DNA from: Polyangium spumosum
GTDB lineage: Bacteria; Myxococcota_A; Polyangia; Polyangiales; Polyangiaceae
Direction: 5' to 3'
DNA: 64,000 nucleotides
NCBI RefSeq assembly: GCF_009649845.1
Contig: NZ_WJIE01000001.1
Coordinates: forward strand, 248,001 to 312,000
The notes beneath the pieces are model-generated. The model was not told where the DNA came from, ran no database searches, and saw only the letters and a list, made by a program, of their open reading frames with translations. Positions 18,511 through 25,848 of the stretch are shown here, piece by piece; positions within the stretch are counted from its first letter, which is position 1, and every line of letters starts with the position of its first letter. The translations under genes and the position numbers were made by a program.

Positions 18511-19206
18511 ATGACGGAAGAGAAATCCGAGGAGCTAGAGGCCGCCGGGGCGACGGGCGAGGGCGCGAAAGAGCCAAACGCGGAGCCCGCGGAGAAGGGC
18601 GGCGGCGAGGCGCTGCAGGCCTCGAAGGCCGCTCCTCATCGCTCCTCGTACGTCTTCCTCGCCGTGATCGCGACCGTCACGCTCGCGCTCGATCTCGGCA
18701 GCAAGTGGTGGGCGGTCGAGAACCTCGACAAGCCGTTCGCCCGCGTCGAGCTCATCAAGGGTTACCTCGCGCTCGCGCTCGCGCACAACCGCGGCGGCGC
18801 CTGGGGCCTCTTGCAGAACGAGAGCGAGAACGTGCGCAGGCCGTTCTTCGTGATCGTCTCGATCGTCGCGGTCGCCTTCATCGTCTCGCTCTACCGCAAG
18901 CTCACCCCGAGCCAGACGGCGCTCAAGTGGGGCCTGCCCCTCGTGCTCGGCGGCGCGCTCGGCAACCTCGTCGATCGCATCCGTTACGGGCACGTCATCG
19001 ACTTCATCGACATGTACATCGGCAACGGCACGGGGCTCGACAAGCTGGTCGAGAAGATCTCGGGGCCGATGCGCGAGTACCACTGGCCCACGTACAACAT
19101 CGCCGACATCGCGATCGTAGCCGGCGTGATCCTGATGGGCGTCGACATGTTCACGGCGCGCAAGAAGGACGAGCCGCCGAAGAAGGCCGAAGAAACCTCT
19201 CCCTGA
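18511..19206 (+). CDS. lspA: Signal peptidase II, second tandem copy
   Basis: Paralogue of the preceding gene, 231 residues, with the same core: AHNRGGAWGLL, NLVDRIRYGHVIDFID and YNIADIAIVAGV, so both catalytic Asp residues are kept. It differs by a Glu/Gly/Ala-rich N-terminal extension of about 40 residues and by an insertion of about 20 residues (around IGNGTGLDKLVEKISGP) just before the second catalytic motif, which should lie on the periplasmic side. That insertion may change substrate choice. The stop is six bases before lgt, and the two share a transcript by spacing. Confidence 0.93.
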   Translation: MTEEKSEELEAAGATGEGAKEPNAEPAEKGGGEALQASKAAPHRSSYVFLAVIATVTLALDLGSKWWAVENLDKPFARVELIKGYLALALAHNRGGAWGLLQNESENVRRPFFVIVSIVAVAFIVSLYRKLTPSQTALKWGLPLVLGGALGNLVDRIRYGHVIDFIDMYIGNGTGLDKLVEKISGPMREYHWPTYNIADIAIVAGVILMGVDMFTARKKDEPPKKAEETSP

Positions 19207-19212
19207 GGAGTC

Positions 19213-20235
19213 ATGCGACCCGAGCTCTTCCGCGTCTTCTACCTCGACATCGGGTTCCCGGCCTATTTCGGCCTGCTGCTCGCGGGCTTCCTGTTCGCCA
19301 CGGCGATCGGCTCCATGTGGGCCCGGCGCATCGGGCAGGACCCGGACGTCGTCGTCGATCTCGGCCTCGCGTGCTTGCTCATGGGCGTCGTCGGCGGGCG
19401 CCTGCTCCACGTGATCGCGGACGGCTACTTCTGGGACTACGTGCACCTCTGCACGGATCCTTCGAAGGTCGACTGGCCCTACACCGAGGCCCAGTGCAAC
19501 CAGCTCGTCCCGCGTGGATCGGGCGTGAACCTCTTCGGCTGGTATCCGTTCGGCGAGGAGGTGCGGGCGGCGCGCGGGGTCTGGGACGCTTCGCGCGGGG
19601 TCTGTCATCCGCCGGCGCAAGATTGCTTCGCGTGGGCGAAGTTCTGGCAGGGCGGGCTCGCGTATTACGGCGGGTTCATCGGCTCGTCGCTGATGGCGGT
19701 GTACCTGCTCAAGCGTGACCGTTTTCCCTTCTGGAAAGCCGCGGACATGGCCGGGTTCGCCGTGCCGCTCGGGCTCGGCTTCGGGCGCATGGGTTGCCTG
19801 CTCGCGGGTTGTTGCTTCGGCGTGCGCACGGACGGCCCGCTCGGGCTCGCGTTCCCGCCGAACAGCCCGGCGAGTGAGGCGCAGTGGAAGCTCCACGAGC
19901 TGCCCGGCCTGAACCACGTCTCGCACCCCGTGCATCCGACGCAGATTTACGAGTCGGCCGTCTCGTTCGCGATCGCGGCCTTCTGCCTGCTCTACGTGCA
20001 CGGCCGCAAGCGCTACGACGGCCAGGTCTTCGTCGCCTTCCTCGGCCTCTACGCCATCGGCCGCTTCCTGCTCGAGTTCTTGCGCGCCGACGATCGCGGC
20101 GCCCTGCTCGGCCTCTCCACCTCCCAGCTCATCGGCCTGCTGATCTGCGGGCTCGCCTTCGCCCTGCACAAGCAGCGCCTCCGCGCCTCCGCCGCGCCTC
20201 CGCGCCCCCCGACCGTCAAGACGGCGGCGGCCTGA
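19213..20235 (+). CDS. lgt: Prolipoprotein diacylglyceryl transferase
   Basis: Transfers diacylglycerol from phosphatidylglycerol to the lipobox Cys, the step before LspA. The 340-residue protein has about seven membrane segments, the family Arg motif as GFGRMGCLLAGCCFG near 193-207, and HPTQIYES near 245 (His and Tyr conserved), plus LLEFLRADDRG near 285. The Cys-rich form of the signature is an uncommon variant. A soluble insertion of about 90 residues lies between helices around residues 75-165. Start ATG 19213 with GAGGAG seven bases upstream. With the two lspA genes it makes a lipoprotein-maturation cluster, which fits the many lipoproteins in this window. Confidence 0.95.
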   Translation: MRPELFRVFYLDIGFPAYFGLLLAGFLFATAIGSMWARRIGQDPDVVVDLGLACLLMGVVGGRLLHVIADGYFWDYVHLCTDPSKVDWPYTEAQCNQLVPRGSGVNLFGWYPFGEEVRAARGVWDASRGVCHPPAQDCFAWAKFWQGGLAYYGGFIGSSLMAVYLLKRDRFPFWKAADMAGFAVPLGLGFGRMGCLLAGCCFGVRTDGPLGLAFPPNSPASEAQWKLHELPGLNHVSHPVHPTQIYESAVSFAIAAFCLLYVHGRKRYDGQVFVAFLGLYAIGRFLLEFLRADDRGALLGLSTSQLIGLLICGLAFALHKQRLRASAAPPRPPTVKTAAA

Positions 20236-20240
20236 GAGAG

Positions 20241-20355
20241 GGTGTTCCACAGGCGTCGCGAGCGGCGCGAGGCTAGGGAGGACGAGCGAGGCGTACTTTG
20301 TACGGTGAGCGAGTCCGACCGACGCATCGCGCCGCGCAGCAGCCTGTGGAATACC
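20241..20355. repeat. Long imperfect palindrome downstream of lgt
   Basis: About 115 bases symmetric around 20298. Outer arms GGTGTTCCACAGGC (20241-20254) and GCCTGTGGAATACC (20342-20355) match at 13 of 14 positions. Inner arms are GCGGCGCGA (20262-20270) and TCGCGCCGC (20327-20335), with CGTAC-TTT-GTACG at the apex (20292-20304). It begins six bases after the lgt stop and could be a terminator, a structured RNA or a copy of a palindromic mobile repeat. Confidence 0.65.
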
Positions 20356-20425
20356 CTCGGAGCGTCCCGCCTGGATCCCGAGCGAGGCCTTTTGCAGCGC
20401 TCGGGAAGCGGCATATCCTGGCGAC

Positions 20426-21253
20426 ATGATGTCGCTCTCTTCGCTTCGTTTTTCCGCGCTCCTGAGCCTCGTCTTCGCCGCGGCGGCGTGTAGCTCCGCC
20501 GATACCGACCTCGACCCGCGCCCGCCTTGCACCGGCGAGGGCTGCGTCAACCCGTCCGGAGGAGGCACCAACACCGGCGGCGGCGGTGGCGCGGGCGGGC
20601 AGGGCGGACAAGGCGGCGAGCTCTCGAGCGACGTCACCGGCAACGTCGGCGTGCTCAACGAGGCGTCGTTCACGGTGATCGGCCCCTACGCCGGCGCCGC
20701 CACGATCTTCGCCACCTCGAGCAGCGGCCAGCTCCTCGAGGCGCCTTACAGCGACACGATCACGAGCTTCACGCTGCCGTCCGTGGTGAGCGGGACGCCG
20801 TGGATCTTCGTGCGTGACGAGACCGTCGGAGGCACGGGCATCCTCTCCACGCACTCGGCCGTGCAGGTGCCCCGCCTCGGCTCCGTGACCTTGCCCGTCG
20901 TCGATCGCAACGTGCTCCAGTCGATCGCGTCGACCTTGCCCGCGCCCCTCGTCATCGACTCGTCGCGCGCGCAGCTCATCATCAAGATCACGCGGGGCGG
21001 CCTGCCGCTCTCCGGGGTCACGCTCACGACGCCGCTGCCTGGCGCGGAGATCGTCTACGACACGGGCGTCGGGCTCTACTCGAACCAGATCACGCAGACG
21101 GGGCCGGCCGGCGTGATCCTCGCCCTCAACGTCGTCGCCCCCGATGTCGCCGAGATCCGGACGTTCACGCTCACGGACGCGGCGCAGATCGGGTTCGTGG
21201 TCGAGCTCCCGATCCAGGCGGGTGCAGCGACGGTCGCAGGCTTCGCGTTCTAG
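20426..21253 (+). CDS. Uncharacterised secreted lipoprotein with Gly-rich linker
   Basis: 275 residues. A signal peptide ends in the lipobox FAAAAC with the modified Cys near residue 22, followed by a Pro/Gly-rich linker (GGGTNTGGGGGAGGQGGQGG) to about residue 70, which is typical of myxobacterial surface lipoproteins. The remaining ~200 residues look like a beta-rich domain with alternating hydrophobic strands and no recognised motif; two segments resemble carboxypeptidase-regulatory-like folds (GLPLSGVTLTTPLPGAEIVYDTGVG). Role unknown, and only an extracellular or periplasmic location can be inferred. It follows the palindrome after lgt and probably has its own promoter. Confidence 0.75.
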   Translation: MMSLSSLRFSALLSLVFAAAACSSADTDLDPRPPCTGEGCVNPSGGGTNTGGGGGAGGQGGQGGELSSDVTGNVGVLNEASFTVIGPYAGAATIFATSSSGQLLEAPYSDTITSFTLPSVVSGTPWIFVRDETVGGTGILSTHSAVQVPRLGSVTLPVVDRNVLQSIASTLPAPLVIDSSRAQLIIKITRGGLPLSGVTLTTPLPGAEIVYDTGVGLYSNQITQTGPAGVILALNVVAPDVAEIRTFTLTDAAQIGFVVELPIQAGAATVAGFAF

Positions 21254-21298
21254 GCGTCCTTGACGGGATCGGAGCCATCCTCGAAAGTACGCGCCCCC

Positions 21299-21979
21299 AT
21301 GAAGACATCGAAGGGCAAGGCGCGGCCGGACGAGGGCGTCTCTCGGGAAGAAGCGCCTGCGCGGTCCGCCGAGGAGGCGCCCGACCAGGGCTCCGCGCCT
21401 CTGCCCGCAGACACCACGAGCGACATCGCGCCCGTGGTCAGCGGCAACCTGAAGCGCCTGCGCACCGAGCGTGGACTCTCGCTGGAGAAGCTCGCGCGCG
21501 CCTCGGGCGTCAGCCGCGCGATGCTCGGGCAGATCGAGCTCGGCCAGAGCACGCCGACCATCAGCGTGCTCTGGAAGATCGCGCGCGCGCTCGACGTGCC
21601 CTTCTCGGCGCTCATCAACCCCGAGTCCGGCCCCGGCGCGATGGTCCTGCCCGCCGCGCGCGCCCGCGTCCTGCGCAGCGCCTCCGGCACCTTCCAGTCT
21701 CGCGCCCTCTTCCCGATGGATCGCCCGCGCAGCGTGGAGTTCTACGAGTTACGCCTCTCGCCCCACGCCGAGGAGCAGGCCGATCCACACCCGCCCGGCA
21801 CGATGGAGAACCTCGTGGTGAACACGGGCCGATGCGAGGTCACGATCGGCCCGGAGAAACGTTTGCTCGAGACGGGTGACGCCATCGTCTTCGAGGCCGA
21901 CGTCCCGCACGTCTACCGCAACCCGGACGCGAGCGAGACGATCATGTACCTCGTGATGACGTACGCGCAGCGCCTCTAG
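21299..21979 (+). CDS. XRE-type HTH regulator with C-terminal cupin
   Basis: 226 residues. After a charged N-terminal extension, an XRE/Cro helix-turn-helix occupies about residues 50-105 ([37 protein letters not shown]), followed by a cupin_2 domain (about 140-226) with [11 protein letters not shown] and the [17 protein letters not shown] strand. This architecture is shared with PuuR/SutR-like regulators, where the cupin senses a small ligand. ATG 21299 is chosen; an in-frame TTG at 21260 directly after the previous stop would add 13 residues. The last four bases overlap the convergent folD stop. No target can be named. Confidence 0.9.
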   Translation: MKTSKGKARPDEGVSREEAPARSAEEAPDQGSAPLPADTTSDIAPVVSGNLKRLRTERGLSLEKLARASGVSRAMLGQIELGQSTPTISVLWKIARALDVPFSALINPESGPGAMVLPAARARVLRSASGTFQSRALFPMDRPRSVEFYELRLSPHAEEQADPHPPGTMENLVVNTGRCEVTIGPEKRLLETGDAIVFEADVPHVYRNPDASETIMYLVMTYAQRL

Positions 21980-22830
21980 GCCTTCCGCGCCCACGCGGCG
22001 CGCGCCGTATTCTGCAGCAAACACGCGATCGTCATCGGACCGACCCCGCCGGGCACCGGCGTGATGAACGAGGCGCGCGCGCGTGCGCTCTCCGTGTCCA
22101 CGTCGCCGCAGAGCTTCCCCGCCTCGTCGCGGTTCATGCCCACGTCGATCACGACGGCGCCTTCCTTGATCCAGTCGCCCTTCACCATCTTCGCGCGGCC
22201 CACGGCGACGACGAGCACGTCGGCCTCGCGGCAGACGGCGGGCAGATCCTTCGTCCGCGAGTGCGCCATCGTCACGGTCGCGTTCGCCCCGAGCAGCAGC
22301 ATCGCCATCGGCTTGCCCACGATGTTGCTCCGGCCGACCACGACCGCGCGCGCGCCTTCGAGCGAGCGGCCCGTCTCCGCGATGAGCCGCATGCAGCCCG
22401 TGGGCGTACACGGGACCAGCGACGACTTGCCCGTCGCCAGGCGCCCTGCGTTGATCGGGTGGAAGCCGTCCACGTCCTTGGCCGGCGAGACCGCGTCGAT
22501 CACGCGATCTTCGCGGATGTGCTTCGGCAACGGGAGCTGCACGAGGATGCCGTCGACCGTCTCGTCTGCGTTCAGGGCGGCGATCCGATCGAGCAGCTCG
22601 GCCTCGCTCGTCTCGACGGGCAGCCGGTGGAGCCGCCCGCGCATGCCGACCTCGTTCGAGGCTTTTTCCTTGTTGCGCGTGTAGACCACGCTCGCGGGAT
22701 CTTCGCCCACGAGGATCACGTCGAGGCCGGGGGGACGACCGTGCTGGGCGACGAAGCGCGCGACGTCTTCGCGCACCTCGTCGCGCACCTTTTGCGCCAG
22801 GGCTTTCCCGTCGAGGAGGGCTGCAACCAT
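21976..22830 (-). CDS. folD: Methylenetetrahydrofolate dehydrogenase/cyclohydrolase
   Basis: Bifunctional enzyme of one-carbon metabolism that interconverts 5,10-methylene-, methenyl- and 10-formyl-tetrahydrofolate. The 284-residue protein has the YTRNKEKA segment with catalytic Tyr and Lys near 50-57, [13 protein letters not shown] near 93-105, [10 protein letters not shown] near 120 and the nucleotide-binding [16 protein letters not shown] near 164-180. Length and motifs are normal. Start ATG 22830, 27 bases after the trxC stop. It is the last gene of a minus-strand run with trxC. Confidence 0.97.
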   Translation of the reverse strand: MVAALLDGKALAQKVRDEVREDVARFVAQHGRPPGLDVILVGEDPASVVYTRNKEKASNEVGMRGRLHRLPVETSEAELLDRIAALNADETVDGILVQLPLPKHIREDRVIDAVSPAKDVDGFHPINAGRLATGKSSLVPCTPTGCMRLIAETGRSLEGARAVVVGRSNIVGKPMAMLLLGANATVTMAHSRTKDLPAVCREADVLVVAVGRAKMVKGDWIKEGAVVIDVGMNRDEAGKLCGDVDTESARARASFITPVPGGVGPMTIACLLQNTARAAWARKA

Positions 22831-22857
22831 GGGCCGGAGTCTAGGGCGCTTTCGTGA

Positions 22858-23313
22858 CTAGGCCACGTGTGCGCGCCGAGGATCGGCCCCGGCTGCGCGG
22901 TCGATCCAGGCGACGAGCTGCGCGGCGCTGACGAGCCCGGCCTGCGAGACGACCACCTCGCCCCCCTGGAGCACCACGAAATGTGGGATCCCGCGGACGC
23001 CGAAGCGGCTCGCCAGCTCCGGGTGTGCGTCCGTGTTGACCTTGAGCACGACCGCCTTGCCGGCGCGTTGCGCGGCGGCGCGCGCGACCTCGGGCGTGGC
23101 CATGCGACAAGGGCCGCACCAGGGGGCCCAGAAATCCACGAGGACCGGCACCTTCGTGGTGCGTACGATCTCCCCGAACTCCCGCGCGTCGACCTCGAGC
23201 GCCTCGGCGAGCGGCGGGAGCGTGGCCTTGCAGGCGCCGCAACGACCGGTGTCGCTCAGGCGCTCGGGCGGGATGCGGTTTCGGGTCTGGCAAGAGGGAC
23301 AAGTGCGGATCAC
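22858..23313 (-). CDS. trxC: Thioredoxin-2 type protein with N-terminal zinc ribbon
   Basis: 151-residue disulphide reductase. The N-terminal ~30 residues hold two CxxC pairs (CPSC at 5-8 and CGAC near 25-28) that bind zinc in TrxC, followed by a thioredoxin fold with VDFWAPWCGPCRM near residue 65 and the cis-Pro segment RGIPHFVVL, where the common Thr is His. TrxC acts in the cytoplasm, usually under oxidative stress. The start is ATG 23313. folD follows 27 bases downstream, and the upstream gene ends 77 bases before. Confidence 0.94.
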   Translation of the reverse strand: MIRTCPSCQTRNRIPPERLSDTGRCGACKATLPPLAEALEVDAREFGEIVRTTKVPVLVDFWAPWCGPCRMATPEVARAAAQRAGKAVVLKVNTDAHPELASRFGVRGIPHFVVLQGGEVVVSQAGLVSAAQLVAWIDRAAGADPRRAHVA

Positions 23314-23390
23314 GGGGAACCTCGGCGTCGAGCGGGCGGGCGCGCATCAACAGCACGCTCGTCGAGGGCGGTATGCGAAGGACGTGCCGC

Positions 23391-24290
23391 CTAGCAATAT
23401 TCGGCGATGATGTCCCAGCAGGCGTGCGCGAACTCCCGGTAAAGGGAGCGATCGAGCTCGCGGGGTGGCTCGTTCATCACGCCGTGGCTCTCGGAGAAGA
23501 GCGAGCCCAGGGCGCCTTCGATCTCGTTGGCCGTCTCGACCCAGAGGAACTCCTCGATCGCGTGGCAGATCTGGTCGCGGATCAGCGTCGGGACCTCGCG
23601 GAGCTCGACTTTGCCTTGCATGCGGCGCGAGACCATCGACGCGATACGCTCGGCGTGCTCGGGCCAGCCGCGCAGCGCCTTGTGGAACGTCGAGCCGACG
23701 AGGCGCAAAATCTGCTGGGCCAGGCGCCGGACGCGCGGCCTTTGCACCCGCTCCTCGTGCTCGGCGACCATCGCGAGGTAGTCGTCCGTGAGCAGCCGCT
23801 TCAGGTCCTCGGAGAGCATGCTCTGCGACTCCTGCGTCAGCTTGAGCTCCACGATCTGCGCGAGGAAGACGTCCCGCAGCATGGAGAGGCGCGAGATGAT
23901 CGTGCCTTCGGGCGTCGTGTCGAGGATCAGCGCGAGGGGATCGATGAGGTGCCGACCGAAGGTCGTGAGCACGTGGTCGAGGATGCGCTTCTGGTGTTGC
24001 TCGCGGGCGAGGACGGAGAGCGCGCGCGTGAGGATCTGTCGGTTCGGCGCGTCGACGAGCACGTCCCCGGCGGCGGAGCCGTAGTCGTACATGCGGAGCG
24101 ACGTGAGCATCTCGCGGAAGGCCTCGATGTTCTCGGCCGTCCCGCCCTCCTCGCCGTAGACGCGGATGACGAGGCCCGAGCCGGCCTGAGCGAGGAACAG
24201 GCGCTGGATCTCCTGCTCCACGTCCTGCTCGCTGATCAGGCCCGGCGGCGGGGGCGTAGACGGCTGCGGCATGAGGTCTTTTTCCTTCAC
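23391..24290 (-). CDS. Unrecognised helical protein (299 aa)
   Basis: Cytoplasmic-looking protein, no signal peptide or membrane helix. After a Pro-rich start (MPQPSTPPPPG) it is predominantly helical, with many charged repeats such as VAEHEERVQRPRVRRLAQQILRLV around 175-195. A more conserved-looking segment is VIRVYGEEGGTAENIEAFREMLTSLRMYDYG near 43-72. I do not recognise any family. It is the third of three closely spaced minus-strand genes of unknown role (24820-25350, 24320-24802 and this one, gaps 17 and 29 bases), so they probably work together. Confidence 0.7.
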   Translation of the reverse strand: MKEKDLMPQPSTPPPPGLISEQDVEQEIQRLFLAQAGSGLVIRVYGEEGGTAENIEAFREMLTSLRMYDYGSAAGDVLVDAPNRQILTRALSVLAREQHQKRILDHVLTTFGRHLIDPLALILDTTPEGTIISRLSMLRDVFLAQIVELKLTQESQSMLSEDLKRLLTDDYLAMVAEHEERVQRPRVRRLAQQILRLVGSTFHKALRGWPEHAERIASMVSRRMQGKVELREVPTLIRDQICHAIEEFLWVETANEIEGALGSLFSESHGVMNEPPRELDRSLYREFAHACWDIIAEYC

Positions 24291-24319
24291 GAAACGGGTT
24301 TACGGCCTCTGGCGACCTA

Positions 24320-24802
24320 TCACGGCACGAGGAGCCGCTGCGCGAAATCGCGCAACGTCGTGGGCAGTTGCCGATCCTCGGCCACGCGGCGGAGATCGTC
24401 TTGCACGTCGCGTAGCTCCGACGGCCGGAGCCACGCGAGCGCCAGGCGGGTCGTGTAGTGCATGTTCTTCGCGAGCACCGCGCGCACGATGCCGGACACG
24501 GGAAAAGCGAAGCTCACCTCGACCGCGGAGAGCCCCAGCGCGCGCGCGGCGTCCTCGAGCGTGTCATCGAAGAGGCTACGTTTCCACTCCAGGACCTCGT
24601 GGAAAACATGCGCATCTTCCGCCGTGTACACCACGATCGTGTCGCCCTCGGCCCTCGCGAGCACGAAGCGCCCCTCGCCGTCGAGCCCCACGCGGGCGCC
24701 CGAGTCGAGCGTCACGAGCGGAAAAAATCGAGCCGTCCCGATCGTCTCGCCCTTGCCTTCCTCGACGAGCGCGCGGAGCCGCGCGACGATGGATCCGTCC
24801 AT
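24320..24802 (-). CDS. Unrecognised protein (160 aa), middle gene of an orphan three-gene run
   Basis: 160 residues. The first ~75 residues look like alternating strands (GTARFFPLVTLDSGARVGLDGEGRFVL), the rest helical, with DDTLEDAARALGLSAVEVSFAFPVSGIVRAVLAKNMHY in the centre. No signal peptide, no membrane segment and no catalytic motif that I recognise. Start ATG 24802, 17 bases after the upstream gene's stop and 29 bases before the next start, which argues for one transcript and a joint role. Confidence 0.66.
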   Translation of the reverse strand: MDGSIVARLRALVEEGKGETIGTARFFPLVTLDSGARVGLDGEGRFVLARAEGDTIVVYTAEDAHVFHEVLEWKRSLFDDTLEDAARALGLSAVEVSFAFPVSGIVRAVLAKNMHYTTRLALAWLRPSELRDVQDDLRRVAEDRQLPTTLRDFAQRLLVP

Positions 24803-24819
24803 CGCCCGATTCTCTCACA

Positions 24820-25350
24820 TCAGGGCAGATCGATCATCCGGTAGTGATGCCGGTAATCGAAGAGTGGTGAGCTCGCGTGGACGGAGAGGCGCAGGAGCTC
24901 GGCGACACGTGGCTCGTGCGAGATGAACAGGACGAAATCCTGATGCACCTCGGGGAAGAGCTCGAAGAGGGTCGTGCGCTGGACCTGGGCGAGGGTGGAT
25001 GGTTTGGGGCGGTGTTTCGTGGGGTCGGCGCGGAAGCGCCTGGAGAAGAAGGGGCGGTCGTCGTTCTTCACGCAGCGCAGGATCCGCTCGAGCTCCTGGG
25101 GTCCGACACGATCGGGGACGAGGCCGCAGAGGGTGATGCCCGGGGCCAAACGCGCCTCGTCGAGCTCTTCGAGTTCGGTCGAGATACAGGTCTCGGCGGC
25201 GAGCCCGGCGGCTTTCATGCGGGAGAGCTCGGCGCTCAAGGCGGCCTTGTACATCGCGGGAGACGTGTGCTCCTGCGACGCGGGGACATACCCGAAAATG
25301 AGCCCACCACGCATGGACCCGCGGATCAGGTCCTCCATCCGGTACGCCAT
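24820..25350 (-). CDS. Unrecognised protein (176 aa), first gene of an orphan three-gene run
   Basis: 176 residues beginning MAYRMEDLIRGSMRGGLIFGYV; an ATG at codon 5 is an alternative start. It contains a segment rich in Arg/Pro/Lys (FSRRFRADPTKHRPKPSTLAQVQR near 100-122) and ends in a His/Tyr-rich stretch (SSPLFDYRHHYRMIDLP). It has no transmembrane or secretion signal and no family that I recognise. It leads the three-gene run that continues on the minus strand, and its start lies about 500 bases from the nuclease-STAND gene, across the repeat array. Confidence 0.66.
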   Translation of the reverse strand: MAYRMEDLIRGSMRGGLIFGYVPASQEHTSPAMYKAALSAELSRMKAAGLAAETCISTELEELDEARLAPGITLCGLVPDRVGPQELERILRCVKNDDRPFFSRRFRADPTKHRPKPSTLAQVQRTTLFELFPEVHQDFVLFISHEPRVAELLRLSVHASSPLFDYRHHYRMIDLP

Positions 25351-25534
25351 GCCCCCCCTCCGACGTGACGCGCTGACCCGGGAATTTGTACTGCCGGGGA
25401 GCGGAGTGGCAACCCGGGCAAGCGCGTCGCGAGAGAGGGGAGGGGAGGGAGCGACCGGGGCGTTTGGCGGGGGAGAGGCGGGTGGGGCGGGGCGGACGGG
25501 AGGGTTCGTGCGGGGTGGAATGGGGTGGGGCGTC

Positions 25535-25787
25535 GTCGACGATCAGGTTCTGCGGGCGGAAGGGGGGCGCGAGGCGTCGACGATCGGGTTTTGTGATGGG
25601 GAGGGTGGACGTGGGCCGTCGACGATCGAGTTTTGTGATGGCGGAAGGGGGGCGTGAAGCGTCGACGATCGGGTTTTGTGACGGCGGAAGGGGGGCGTGA
25701 GGCGTCGACGATCGGGTTTTGCGCGCGGAGGGGAGGCGGGGGCGGGGAGCGGGGGCGGGTTGTGATGGCGGAAGGGGGCGTTGACGG
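25535..25787. repeat. Tandem array of 41-43-base direct repeats (family shared with 49757-50054)
   Basis: Units begin with GTCGACGATC at 25535, 25576, 25618, 25661 and 25704, with spacings of 41, 42, 43 and 43 bases; a partial unit follows at 25759-25787. The best-kept core is CGGGTTTTGTGACGG followed by a purine-rich GGAAGGGGGGCGTGA tract. The whole stretch 25351-25848 has no plausible gene. There is no CRISPR character: units abut and no unique spacers separate them. The last unit runs into the promoter candidate of the nuclease-STAND gene. Confidence 0.85.
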
Positions 25788-25808
25788 GGGACGGGGAATC
25801 CCTTGCAT
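25781..25808 (+). promoter_or_regulatory. Weak promoter candidate for the nuclease-STAND gene
   Basis: TTGACG at 25781-25786, 16 bases, then TTGCAT at 25803-25808, roughly 40 bases before the chosen ATG at 25849. The -35 match is good and the -10 match poor, and the site partly overlaps the last repeat unit, so repeats and expression could be linked. Low confidence. Confidence 0.28.
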
Positions 25809-25848
25809 CCTTCCTGCCGCAGGCCTCATCTTGGGGCCGGGACCGGCG

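Noticed and set aside
20426-21253. Pectin- or glucan-active enzyme
   Set aside because: No catalytic motif or family match visible; only a lipoprotein with a beta-rich domain can be supported.
25535-25787. CRISPR array in the 43-base repeats upstream of the STAND gene
   Set aside because: Units abut one another with no distinct spacers, and no cas gene lies nearby.
25654-25848. N-terminal extension of the STAND protein into the repeat region
   Set aside because: Upstream in-frame sequence translates as the repeat DNA and lacks the nuclease features; the ATG at 25849 directly precedes the nuclease core.
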